Part shown: in pieces, positions 14,064 through 21,380 of the stretch
Layout: every line of letters starts with the position of its first letter
Numbering within the stretch: position 1 is the first letter of the stretch
From: a virus
DNA length: 32,563 bases
Virus record (IMG/VR): IMGVR_UViG_3300021961_010001
Location: 1-32,563 of that record
Strand: one strand, 5' to 3'
The notes under the pieces: generated by a model
What the model saw: only the letters and a program-made list of their open reading frames with translations
Told to the model about the DNA's origin: nothing
Databases searched by the model: none
Program-made: the position numbers and the translations under genes

Positions 14064-14722
14064 TTGTTAAATGCCTCATATAAGTCTCTATAATACAGTA
14101 AGCTATTCACATATTTATCCCGCTTGCCTTGAAAGACTTGCATGAATCCATCTTCCACCACAATGGCAATCACCAACCGATTGATGGGAATCTTGGTTCG
14201 TTCTTCAAACATGATGGCATAGGCGGCAGCTTGCATATAGTAATGTTGAATATGCTCTTCATCCTTTTCTCGCCTTGCCGTTTTAAAGTCAATGACACTT
14301 AACTTGCCATCAAACTCGGCAATACAATCCACTCGTCCAGCCAAGCGAAGATGATGTGACCATAACGTGGATTCTTGCGCACGAATGTTATCAATTCTAT
14401 CCAACACAGGTTGTGCCACTTTGAACATCTCATAATCCATCAAAGAGAAATCACCACCAGTCAGTTCATTCTGTAGATATTTTTCCGCTAGAGTATGAAA
14501 TCTGGTGCCACGAAATGCCGCTTTTCTGGACACACGATTGGCTTCTTCTTCACCCACACGCTCACGCCATTCCAAGATGCCTTTCTTGGTATGGGCAGAA
14601 AGCACTGTGGTCACGGAGGGATAGAGTTTACCATCTGGTGTATGATATACTCTATTCCCATCCGTGCCAGTTGTGGCTTGTAATTCTTCTATTATTATTG
14701 GATTTCTGAGAAATGTTTTCAT
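14060..14722 (-). CDS. PD-(D/E)XK exonuclease (Cas4/RecB/MGME1-like)
   Basis: The product is 220 residues. It contains a full RecB-type nuclease set: RGTRFHTLAEKYL (His76), LAGRVDCIAEFDGKLSVIDF (Asp132 and Asp145) with FKTAR (Lys147), and HYYMQAAAYAIM (Gln164, Tyr168). The GRVD...IDFK pattern is that of the Cas4/MGME1 group. Such phage enzymes degrade or trim DNA ends during recombination-dependent replication or recycle host DNA. The ATG at 14722 has no Shine-Dalgarno. The -10 hexamer of a strong promoter ends only 6 bases before it, so the message would be almost leaderless. No closer in-frame start exists before the catalytic core. It overlaps the short SGNH gene by 4 bases. Confidence 0.9.
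   Translation of the reverse strand: MKTFLRNPIIIEELQATTGTDGNRVYHTPDGKLYPSVTTVLSAHTKKGILEWRERVGEEEANRVSRKAAFRGTRFHTLAEKYLQNELTGGDFSLMDYEMFKVAQPVLDRIDNIRAQESTLWSHHLRLAGRVDCIAEFDGKLSVIDFKTARREKDEEHIQHYYMQAAAYAIMFEERTKIPINRLVIAIVVEDGFMQVFQGKRDKYVNSLLYYRDLYEAFNK
14112..14119 (-). promoter_or_regulatory. Late-type promoter variant GATAAATA for the SGNH pair
   Basis: GATAAATA lies 49 bases upstream of the start at 14063, inside the exonuclease gene. It is one mismatch from the late octamer, and chance occurrence in AT-rich DNA cannot be ruled out. Confidence 0.3.
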
Positions 14723-14728
14723 ACTATA

Positions 14729-14757
14729 ATACTAACATCACTTTCCACATTTGTCAA
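14729..14757 (-). promoter_or_regulatory. Sigma70-type promoter TTGACA-N17-TAGTAT for the exonuclease gene
   Basis: TTGACA is at 14757-14752, the spacer is exactly 17 bases, and TAGTAT is at 14734-14729 with a TG just upstream (TGTTAG). The upstream PhoH stop codon TGA is embedded in the -35 hexamer. A start 7 bases after the -10 falls on the A of the ATG at 14722, predicting a leaderless transcript. Confidence 0.65.
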
Positions 14758-15512
14758 GAGGCGATTAGCATTTCCTCACATGCAAGTCTGGCGATGATGT
14801 ATTCTTTCACCAATGGTCCTCGAACAATGTCTTCCACATCAAATTCCACATGCCGGAATGATGGCATATGGTTGGCAATGGCCATGAACTTCTTTAACCC
14901 AGACATATCATGACGCTTTTGTAAATCGGTTTGTCGGAAGTCACCACAGAAAATGATTTTTGTGTTTTGGCCTACGCGGGTCATGATGCTGTTTAATTCC
15001 ATGTCATTCATGTTTTGTGCCTCATCCACAATCACAATACAATCATCTAAGGTTAAACCTCGAACATATGAAGTGACCATGAAATGAATTAAATTTTGTT
15101 CCTTCAACTTATTATAGGCACGTTCTCCAAAACGTGGAAATAAATCGGCACAAATTTCTTGATATGGTTGTGAATATACTTCCACTTTTTCCTTCTCGTT
15201 ACCTGGAAGGAATCCAATGTCTCGGGATGGTACTGCTGACCGAACAATCACAACTTTTTTATATCCTGAATTTTCTAAAATCTCCTTGAAAGCGCTATGC
15301 ATGGCAATATATGTTTTACCTGTGCCTGCCACACCATGACACAGAATGGCTTTATGTCCTTTTCGATAATAATTGAAAAAATTCTCCTGATTTTCTGTGA
15401 GGGCCCAAATTTCTTTTAAATCTGCGAGTTTAACTTTGTGCTTGGATTCTTGTTCCTCTTGGACAATGTACGTTTGTGAAGTAACCAATTTCAGGCGCTT
15501 TTTGCGTGACAT
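14754..15512 (-). CDS. phoH: PhoH-like ATPase
   Basis: The product is 252 residues, a usual length for phage PhoH. Walker A is GVAGTGKTY (60-68) and Walker B is IVIVDEAQN (DEAQ at 163-166). The family blocks VRSAVPSRDIGFLPG, TSYVRGLT and IFCGDFRQTD are present. PhoH is a P-loop ATPase with helicase-type motifs. It is widespread in marine phages and named for phosphate-starvation induction in E. coli, but its function in phages is not settled. A terminator lies just upstream of the gene (15537-15571), so expression may depend on readthrough. Its TGA stop lies inside the -35 element of the next promoter. The start codon follows the terminator tail by 24 bases. Confidence 0.93.
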   Translation of the reverse strand: MSRKKRLKLVTSQTYIVQEEQESKHKVKLADLKEIWALTENQENFFNYYRKGHKAILCHGVAGTGKTYIAMHSAFKEILENSGYKKVVIVRSAVPSRDIGFLPGNEKEKVEVYSQPYQEICADLFPRFGERAYNKLKEQNLIHFMVTSYVRGLTLDDCIVIVDEAQNMNDMELNSIMTRVGQNTKIIFCGDFRQTDLQKRHDMSGLKKFMAIANHMPSFRHVEFDVEDIVRGPLVKEYIIARLACEEMLIAS

Positions 15513-15536
15513 AAACCACTCGCTTAGTTAGGGGGT

Positions 15537-15571
15537 AAAAAACTCCGATGAGGCGTTAGCCCCACCGGAGT
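15537..15571 (-). terminator. Intrinsic terminator after the zinc-ribbon gene
   Basis: On the minus strand ACTCCG (15571-15566) pairs with CGGAGT (15547-15542). An internal GGC/GCC pair closes the loop, and six T follow directly. It is 20 bases beyond the stop at 15592 and separates the ligase/zinc-ribbon operon from PhoH. This 79-base gap (15513-15591) holds no gene. Confidence 0.75.
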
Positions 15572-15591
15572 GAAGAATGGACGGAGAGTCC

Positions 15592-15858
15592 TTAGATGTA
15601 ACTACTATTGTTTTTAAGTGTTGAGCCGGGAGTTCTTTCATGAATCTTTTGTAATACCTCTTTGAATCCATTGTCAGGCCGTCGAATTCGTAATCGAACA
15701 GCATCTCCGATAGTTGGTGCAGTGAACATCACCTTTTGCACCCTTATCTCGCCGCAGTTAGGACACGCTTCCTCCGTAGGCTGATTCATGTTAGGTATAC
15801 TAAGAAACTTCGTGAAATACTCCTCACAAGCCTCACACTGGTATTCGTATGTTGGCAT
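15592..15858 (-). CDS. FmdB-type zinc-ribbon protein
   Basis: Translation starts at the ATG at 15858, giving 88 residues and the canonical FmdB opening MPTYEYQCEACEEYFTKFLS. The frame is open further upstream to 15915, but that part runs through the preceding small gene. Two CxxC pairs, CEAC and CPNC, about 30 residues apart, form a zinc ribbon. The C-terminal half is basic (RLRIRRPDNGFKEV). FmdB-family proteins are small putative regulatory proteins with a single ribbon. A nucleic-acid or transcription-factor role is inferred. It is the last gene before a strong terminator. Gene order ligase, small protein, FmdB points to cotranscription. Confidence 0.8.
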   Translation of the reverse strand: MPTYEYQCEACEEYFTKFLSIPNMNQPTEEACPNCGEIRVQKVMFTAPTIGDAVRLRIRRPDNGFKEVLQKIHERTPGSTLKNNSSYI

Positions 15859-15866
15859 ATTTTTAT

Positions 15867-16046
15867 TTATCTTTCGTAGTTTTCTGCAACACGTTGCATT
15901 GTGTCCCGTACCCATTGCAACAACATCACAGCAGATTCATTTCCATGTACTAAACGTTCAATATTATCCAATTCTTCATGCATATCCGTGACAAAGTAAC
16001 GAATTCTGTTATCCACTTCTTGATAATATTCTTCATGCTTGTCCAT
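15867..16046 (-). CDS. Small hypothetical protein (59 aa)
   Basis: This frame is supported by a strong ribosome binding site: TAGGAGG lies 5 bases before the ATG at 16046. The product starts MDKHEEYYQEVDNRIRYF and ends VRDTMQRVAENYER. It appears all-helical with Glu and Arg rich repeats, possibly a short coiled coil. It follows the ligase stop by 8 bases and precedes FmdB by 8 bases. No family is recognised. It could be a small regulator or partner of the ligase or PhoH operon products, which cannot be settled from sequence. Confidence 0.7.
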   Translation of the reverse strand: MDKHEEYYQEVDNRIRYFVTDMHEELDNIERLVHGNESAVMLLQWVRDTMQRVAENYER

Positions 16047-16054
16047 ACATCCTC

Positions 16055-17341
16055 CTACTTGATGGAGGATAAAGAATCGGCAACATCCTTATCCTCACGA
16101 AGTTCAATGAACACAGGAAGAAAAAGACTGAATTCACCTGTCTTTTTATCCTGAATTTTGGCGTTATACTTCACCGCCACAATCTTGCCAACGGTGTTCT
16201 TCTTTGTGTATTTATCTCGCTGTTCGTCAGTGAAACCAGAACCCACGTTCACTTTCACCAGTTTATCTGAGGATTCCAACACCAAGGCACCCAACTTGCC
16301 TACATTCTTACCAGTGCCTTCTTGCCAATCCACACACAATAAATCACATTCCAATTCTCCCTTGAATTTCACTTGATGCTTCACTCGCTTATCTTCCCAG
16401 CCTTTGGTGATGTCCTTGAGAATGATACCCTCTTCTCCTTTATTGAAATATTCCTCGAATATATGATGTGCCTCATCTTCAGAGGCCACTTCAATGTTTT
16501 CAATCAATGATACACGCCATGGCATTTCCAATGATTCAAGAATTTGAAAGCGATGCTCATATGGAAGCTTAAATTCACCTTGCTTGAAATGTTGTAGTAA
16601 AATCAAGTCCCAAATCACAGCTTCAACTTGAGCAGCTTCACTTGAAGATATAGTTCCTTTCACGGCCTTGTTCAGGATGCCATTGCCCTTCTGACGATTC
16701 ATGATGACACCAGACTTTTCTCTAACAATCAACTCACCATCAAACACCACAGGAAGTTCACCTGCCATGGCCAGAAATTCTTGTTCAAGATTTCCCAACA
16801 AATCAATGCTCTTACCATTACGGGAACGGAAATCCACCTTGCCATTCTGCACAATGGCGTTGAAACGCATCCCGTCCAACTTTAATTGAACATAGGCAGG
16901 ATACGTCATCTTGTTCATAATCTTTTCATCAAATCCAGATGCCAACATCACGGGATACGTGGGAATTAAATCAGGCCAAATCTTGTTCACGGTGGCCTCG
17001 GATACACCACACTTCAAATCCTTTTCAATGATGCGTTCAATCACCTTGGCTTTTTCGGCAGGCAAATTACACAACACATTTTTCAAATGTCCAATGGCAG
17101 CATTACCGGTTATTGTCCTACTAGACAACAGATGCAGCTGATTCAGTGATTCTTCTAGTCCAATATCAGTATTACCAATTTGCTCATATTGTGGAATTTT
17201 ACGAATGTAGAATTGCGTGTACGGGTCAAGAGCAAGAAACAACACACGCTTCAATGTTTCATTGGCGTGATGCTTCTTTAAAATGGCTTCTTTTTCTAAA
17301 CGACTGCTTGTGGCAGCAAGTTCTGTAAAAATGGATTCCAT
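16055..17341 (-). CDS. 30: ATP-dependent DNA ligase (gp30-like)
   Basis: The start is set at 17341, where AGGAGA lies 6 bases upstream, giving 428 residues. An earlier ATG at 17380 would lie inside the promoter spacer and is rejected. Motif I reads QLKLDGMRF, with the adenylated lysine at about residue 154 (T4 Lys159). Further ligase signatures include VVFDGELIV (motif III), KGEEGIILKDI (motif IV) and a C-terminal OB domain with QVKFKGELECDLL. The enzyme seals nicks and joins Okazaki fragments using ATP. The length is slightly shorter than T4 ligase (487). A sigma70-type promoter lies directly upstream. The gene heads an operon with the small protein and FmdB. Confidence 0.93.
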   Translation of the reverse strand: MESIFTELAATSSRLEKEAILKKHHANETLKRVLFLALDPYTQFYIRKIPQYEQIGNTDIGLEESLNQLHLLSSRTITGNAAIGHLKNVLCNLPAEKAKVIERIIEKDLKCGVSEATVNKIWPDLIPTYPVMLASGFDEKIMNKMTYPAYVQLKLDGMRFNAIVQNGKVDFRSRNGKSIDLLGNLEQEFLAMAGELPVVFDGELIVREKSGVIMNRQKGNGILNKAVKGTISSSEAAQVEAVIWDLILLQHFKQGEFKLPYEHRFQILESLEMPWRVSLIENIEVASEDEAHHIFEEYFNKGEEGIILKDITKGWEDKRVKHQVKFKGELECDLLCVDWQEGTGKNVGKLGALVLESSDKLVKVNVGSGFTDEQRDKYTKKNTVGKIVAVKYNAKIQDKKTGEFSLFLPVFIELREDKDVADSLSSIK

Positions 17342-17366
17342 AGTATCTCCTGTTGAGTTACTATGG

Positions 17367-17395
17367 AATCTAACATCCAACTATTGGTTTGTCAA
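17367..17395 (-). promoter_or_regulatory. Sigma70-type promoter TTGACA-N17-TAGATT for DNA ligase
   Basis: TTGACA at 17395-17390 is followed by a 17-base spacer and TAGATT at 17372-17367, again preceded by TGT. The TGA stop of the upstream radical SAM gene lies inside the -35. Predicted start is near 17360, giving a leader of about 20 bases with AGGAGA before the ligase ATG. Confidence 0.7.
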
Positions 17396-18495
17396 GACCC
17401 AGGAATTAAATGGTGGAAATTGTGACCTACCACTGCACCTAAATTGGTTTTTTTCCCATGAATTTTCATAAGTTCTTGAAGGAAGTCGGTATGTTTTGGA
17501 TGATGAGGATTGAAAACGGAAATGTTTTTCACTTCGCTAGGAGAATAAACACCGGTCTCCCAATGAACATGCTGGCGATAATGAATATGTAAGCTTATTT
17601 TAGACTCAGCAAAAATTTCATTAAACACATTGTAGAATTGTTCCATTTCTGTATAGTTATACTCACTAACAACCATAGACACAATAAAATGTTTTATGCT
17701 ATCCTGAGTGCTTAAAAATTTAATGTTGGCTAACAACTTGTGCCAATCACCATTCAACCGAGTAACATTTTCATATGTGTTCTGCGTCCCAGCATCCACA
17801 CTAATTTCTATTCTTTTAATGAAAGGTCTAGCACCTAAGCTATGCCACATCTTCTCGGTTAACAAATTTCCATTGGTGATAATTTGTATTTCTTCTAATT
17901 TTGGATATTTTTTTGGATCAAAATCTATCAAGTAATTTCTATATAACTTGGAGTAGAAGGGATCACCACTACCTGTTATCATCAATCTTTTTACATTAGA
18001 GGCAAATTTTTCTTCAATTTGCTCTAGTAAAAACACTTCTCTTTTAAACCGGTCGGAATCAATGTGTGCATTGGGAACTTGTTCCTTTCTACAAGAAGGA
18101 CATCGTAAGTTGCAACTACGGTCGAATCCAAAAAGAATATATTCTGGCAACCCTTGATAATTCTCAACATCTTCAGCAGAAGTTATATTAAAAGTTTTTA
18201 AAAATTCTTCCTTCTCTATGAATTCTTCTGGTACTTCATCGGTGTTTATAAGTTTAGAAAGAGCTGGACATATGGTATGATTACAATGCCGATAAGAACC
18301 ATCTAACATGGATTTTCTTATATCTAACACCTTTTCACCACGCCAGTTATTTAATAAATCTTCATCTTTGGCCATGGTTTCCAATCTAATATCTGTAGGG
18401 GCCCAACTTGGACAACAAATCCATTGACTTGTATATTGCACATCCAAATAAGTAAAAGGATTTCTACAGACATATTTTTGTAGTTTTTCTGACAT
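17392..18495 (-). CDS. Radical SAM enzyme with N-terminal SPASM-like cysteine cluster
   Basis: Translation is taken from the ATG at 18495, overlapping the E1-alpha stop by one base (TAATG), giving 367 residues. The radical SAM motif is CNLRCPSC (C128, C132, C135). An N-terminal region carries C10, C27-C28, C71 and C76 with IRKSMLDGSYRHCNHTIC. This resembles the Cys pattern of a SPASM-type auxiliary iron-sulfur domain, here placed N-terminal. The barrel continues with TGSGDPFYSKL (GGE-like) and QIITNGNLLT. Radical SAM/SPASM enzymes modify peptides or sugars by radical chemistry. It is the last gene of the glycan cassette before the ligase promoter. A sugar-modifying role is inferred from neighbours. 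Confidence 0.85.
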   Translation of the reverse strand: MSEKLQKYVCRNPFTYLDVQYTSQWICCPSWAPTDIRLETMAKDEDLLNNWRGEKVLDIRKSMLDGSYRHCNHTICPALSKLINTDEVPEEFIEKEEFLKTFNITSAEDVENYQGLPEYILFGFDRSCNLRCPSCRKEQVPNAHIDSDRFKREVFLLEQIEEKFASNVKRLMITGSGDPFYSKLYRNYLIDFDPKKYPKLEEIQIITNGNLLTEKMWHSLGARPFIKRIEISVDAGTQNTYENVTRLNGDWHKLLANIKFLSTQDSIKHFIVSMVVSEYNYTEMEQFYNVFNEIFAESKISLHIHYRQHVHWETGVYSPSEVKNISVFNPHHPKHTDFLQELMKIHGKKTNLGAVVGHNFHHLIPGS

Positions 18496-19124
18496 TAGAA
18501 CGCCACCCATTTTCCAGATCCATAATGTGGATACTTAGATTTATATGTATAATGTATTACATCAGCTGGAACTTCTCTCTTAACACCCCAAGTAGCTTCG
18601 GTAGGAGTATAAGTAGAAATTCCATTATCTTCCACAACAAAGTATAAAGGCAAATCAAAATTTCTGGCATACTTATGAACTTCATAAAATATTCCAGTCT
18701 CAAAACACATATCTCCAACAAAACACCATACCTTATCTGAACCATTACTCATCTTGATAGATTTAGCTACACCTAAAGCTAACGGCAAAGTTGCTGTCAC
18801 AATTGCGGATGCATAAAATTTTTCATCTATGTTACATAAAGTGATGGATTTACCTTTAAGAATTTCCTGTTCTATCCATTGGGAATCAATTCCTTTAAGA
18901 AATGCGTGATAATGAGAACGCCAGGTAGAAAACACCCAATCTGAGGGTTTAATTCTTTTGAAAATTTCAATGAGTTGGTTCTCATTGCCGTTGGAAAGAT
19001 GCACAGGTCCACGAATTTTTCCGGACTCCCAATGCTGTACAATATCTTCTTCAAACTGGATTAAATCCTGTTCGCTAAAGGCAACATCTCTTACGATAGG
19101 GTGAAAATCAAGGTTTCTAATCAT
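18495..19124 (-). CDS. Thiamine-diphosphate enzyme E1 alpha-like subunit
   Basis: The product is 209 residues. It shows the TPP-binding signature GD-x25ish-N: VGDMCFETGIFYEVHKYA and VVEDNGIST (Asp138, Asn167). Upstream, FSTWRSHYHAFLKG resembles the active-site His loop of E1 alpha subunits. At this length it covers only the TPP-binding core (full E1 alpha is about 330-400 residues). The complementary PYR domain is encoded at 20847-21380, so the two genes can together form an alpha2-beta2 enzyme. Such split transketolase/E1-type enzymes occur in surface-polysaccharide gene clusters of bacteria, which fits the neighbours here. The exact substrate (2-oxo acid or ketose transfer) is unknown. The gene overlaps the radical SAM gene by one base and adjoins the RmlC gene. 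Confidence 0.8.
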   Translation of the reverse strand: MIRNLDFHPIVRDVAFSEQDLIQFEEDIVQHWESGKIRGPVHLSNGNENQLIEIFKRIKPSDWVFSTWRSHYHAFLKGIDSQWIEQEILKGKSITLCNIDEKFYASAIVTATLPLALGVAKSIKMSNGSDKVWCFVGDMCFETGIFYEVHKYARNFDLPLYFVVEDNGISTYTPTEATWGVKREVPADVIHYTYKSKYPHYGSGKWVAF

Positions 19125-19673
19125 TTATGAATCTCTTTTTTGTAATGTAGGAGAAGATGTAGGCCATTCCATGTTAAATCTTGAATCATTCCATTTTACC
19201 ACATGTTGTTGACGTTCATCAACATATTTACCTTCATAGAATAAATTATAATGAAAAATACAATCTGTCAAGGCGTAATGGCCGTTAGCAAAACCAGGGG
19301 GAACAAGAACTTGGTCTCTGGTTTTTTCTGTGATTATATAAGATTCCCATTTTCCGTAGGTGAGAGACTCCTCACGCATATCTAGTACAACAAGATATAT
19401 ATCTCCAACTAACGCTTGAACTAGTTTCCATGTTTTTGTATCATAATGCAACCCTCGTAAAACACCTTGGTAAGACTTGGAAAATCTAGTATGCGCAGAA
19501 CAATTTTTTGGTAATAAATTGTTAACCGGATGTTCATAATTGTGATATGTGGTGAATATTTCTCCGCGATATTCACGATACACAGAAGGACTGTAAACAG
19601 GAACTTCGGTGTCAAAGGTGTTAAGATGACTTACAGAAAAATGATTCCATCTATTATTTTTATAATTTGTCAT
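19125..19673 (-). CDS. RmlC-type dTDP-sugar 3,5-epimerase
   Basis: The start chosen is the ATG at 19673, 1 base after the upstream stop and preceded by GAGGCAG. It gives 182 residues. The family hallmarks are all present: GVLRGLHYD (His76), KLVQALVGDIYLVVLDMRE, VPPGFANGHYALTD, FHYN (Tyr142) and VKWNDSRFNMEWP (Asp163). These correspond to the catalytic His, Tyr and Asp of RmlC. The enzyme inverts carbons 3 and 5 of a dTDP-4-keto-sugar. No RmlA, RmlB or RmlD in strict form is present, so the keto-sugar substrate may come from the host or from a neighbouring epimerase or dehydratase. It sits between a glycosyltransferase-like gene and E1 alpha. Confidence 0.85.
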   Translation of the reverse strand: MTNYKNNRWNHFSVSHLNTFDTEVPVYSPSVYREYRGEIFTTYHNYEHPVNNLLPKNCSAHTRFSKSYQGVLRGLHYDTKTWKLVQALVGDIYLVVLDMREESLTYGKWESYIITEKTRDQVLVPPGFANGHYALTDCIFHYNLFYEGKYVDERQQHVVKWNDSRFNMEWPTSSPTLQKRDS

Positions 19674-19674
19674 T

Positions 19675-20850
19675 TTAAGCTGCCTCATATATTCGTAAAA
19701 TTTGTTCAGAAAAAAGTTCAACATACATACGTCTAAAATTGTTTCCAGTGAATATGTTATACTCTCGTTTAAATTCAGCCAACTCTTTTTTATCTAGCTC
19801 AAAAACTTTTTTCGTAAATTTTTCAATTTCACAAAATCTTGCAACATCATCTTCAATAGAATCATAGGCATGGTCCCAAAAATCATATCTATATTGTAAT
19901 CCTAGTTTTTCTAATGCAGAGATTGTGTTAGGTTTAGACAACAATATAAAAGGATGTCCTACAAATGTAGGTCTTAATACTTTTTCAGTAATATTATTCC
20001 AGGTAGATTGTGTGTCAATCATACCACCTTGATTTTGAACATGGAAAAATTTTGTCTCTGTTGCTATTTCAAAGTATGTATCCAAGTAGGTAACAAAATT
20101 AAAACTGTTACCGCGTTGACGATAATGAGAATATCCTGAGTAATCATAAAAATGAGGCAAAATTTTCAACACAGGAAAACTGTCAAATTCTTGTCTAAAA
20201 CACTGCGGAACCAACTCATTCATTAGTCCAGAATCATAATCTGGAGCAGTTGAGGCCCATAACAAATCTTTTAAGTAATCATTTTCATGAAGAAAATTTA
20301 AAAATTTAATTTTATGATATCTAGAATGTCCTACATGGAACATTCCTTTGTATTTTCTTAAAAAATTTGTTTGTTCTCTTTCAATTCTTCTAAATGCAGA
20401 AAATGCATCATAATTAGCTGAAGTATTCTCTACATAGTGAGCAAATAGTACTTCAAACCAAAAATGATTATCTCTTTTAGATATCAAATTTTTAGTTATG
20501 AAAAATATAGGTACATCACTTATAGTTTCAAGTTCATCTAAAAAAACTTCAGGAATATCTTGATTGTCATAAGTAGAAAAATCTATAAAAATGTTTTTAC
20601 ACACACGCCCACGCAACTCATTTTTTAGTGCGGCTACTTGATGTTCATGCTGATGGAAACTTTCCATTGAAATGAACAAACTAGTATCTTTATCTAAAAA
20701 ATCATAATGTACTTGTTCAAATTTAAGAAATTTTCTAAAAGAAATGGGAAGTTCCTGAAAGATGTCTCGGTCAGGATTCAATGTCCATTTATGCTTAGCT
20801 TGATTTTTGCTTGAATAGGTGTAGAAATGAACAAAACAAAACTTTTTCAT
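19675..20850 (-). CDS. Glycosyltransferase-like protein (GT10-type C-terminal motif)
   Basis: The product is 391 residues. The N-terminal half is not recognised. The C-terminal part has NNITEKVLRPTFVGHPFILL and LGLQYRYDFWDHAYDSIEDD. This matches the 'SEK/TEK...P...PF...LGF' block seen in alpha-1,3-fucosyltransferase-type (GT10) enzymes. The other GT-like gene at 26586-27947 shares the same block (FISEKICNPIIVLQPFIVVA and IDESYDD), indicating paralogy. No signal peptide or membrane anchor is evident, so it would act in the cytoplasm with nucleotide-sugar donors. It overlaps E1 beta by 4 bases and is separated from RmlC by a single base. The donor sugar cannot be inferred. Confidence 0.6.
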   Translation of the reverse strand: MKKFCFVHFYTYSSKNQAKHKWTLNPDRDIFQELPISFRKFLKFEQVHYDFLDKDTSLFISMESFHQHEHQVAALKNELRGRVCKNIFIDFSTYDNQDIPEVFLDELETISDVPIFFITKNLISKRDNHFWFEVLFAHYVENTSANYDAFSAFRRIEREQTNFLRKYKGMFHVGHSRYHKIKFLNFLHENDYLKDLLWASTAPDYDSGLMNELVPQCFRQEFDSFPVLKILPHFYDYSGYSHYRQRGNSFNFVTYLDTYFEIATETKFFHVQNQGGMIDTQSTWNNITEKVLRPTFVGHPFILLSKPNTISALEKLGLQYRYDFWDHAYDSIEDDVARFCEIEKFTKKVFELDKKELAEFKREYNIFTGNNFRRMYVELFSEQILRIYEAA

Positions 20851-21380
20851 ACATAATACAATTCTGGATATTCTACAAGAACGTGGATGCCTCCCTGTGA
20901 AGCTTCCTTATAGCTCTTTGAAATATCTTCAGGAGTTTTTAAATTATGAAACGTGATGTTTTTACACATACTAGAAAATTCTTGGAAGTAATTTCCTTTG
21001 TGTTGATGGCCTGGATCCAATGGTTTATCTGACCCTTTTCCTAAACGAATTAATAAATCAATTGATTTACTAGTCATAAGAGTGTACTTATCTACATGAT
21101 TTATCAGTTGATTTGCCGCTAAGATGATAAAATCCCATCTAGGATAAAAAGTTATGACCTTTTTACCTGTCATCGCCATGCCTAGTGACATCCCCATTTG
21201 AGTTTCTTCCATGACAGGAACTTCCACCATGGTTTCTTTAGATACTTTAGATAATGTAGTGCTCATAGGATTACCTGCATATACAATTTGCTGGCCTATG
21301 AAGATGAAATTTTTTTCTGCTAAATCACCCATAGCATCCGTCAAAGCATCTTTATATGGTGTATATTCTATGTTACTCAT
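20847..21380 (-). CDS. Thiamine-diphosphate enzyme E1 beta-like subunit (PYR domain)
   Basis: The product is 177 residues. It resembles the transketolase/E1 beta pyrimidine domain: VPVMEETQMGMSLGMAMTGK places Glu58 at the position of the cofactor-activating glutamate. The following TFYPRWDFIILAANQLINHV matches the 'PV.E...DF...A.DQ..N' block. It lacks the C-terminal domain of full E1 beta (about 330 residues), so it is a minimal PYR unit that must pair with the PP subunit at 18495-19124. Coupled overlaps (4 bases with the GT downstream and the SGNH gene upstream) suggest equal expression. Function as part of a sugar or 2-oxo acid pathway is inference. Confidence 0.8.
   Translation of the reverse strand: MSNIEYTPYKDALTDAMGDLAEKNFIFIGQQIVYAGNPMSTTLSKVSKETMVEVPVMEETQMGMSLGMAMTGKKVITFYPRWDFIILAANQLINHVDKYTLMTSKSIDLLIRLGKGSDKPLDPGHQHKGNYFQEFSSMCKNITFHNLKTPEDISKSYKEASQGGIHVLVEYPELYYV

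Noticed and set aside
15859-15915. Upstream start of the zinc-ribbon protein at 15915
   Set aside because: The extension overlaps the small gene at 15867-16046, and FmdB proteins begin MPTYEY, matching the ATG at 15858.
17342-17380. Upstream start of DNA ligase at 17380
   Set aside because: It lies inside the promoter spacer of TTGACA-N17-TAGATT. AGGAGA precedes the ATG at 17341, which begins the normal N-terminus.
19200-19266. TTGACA with TAATTT at 17-base spacing inside the RmlC gene
   Set aside because: It lacks the TCTTGACAA/TGTTAG context of the other promoters and is deep within coding sequence, so chance is likely.
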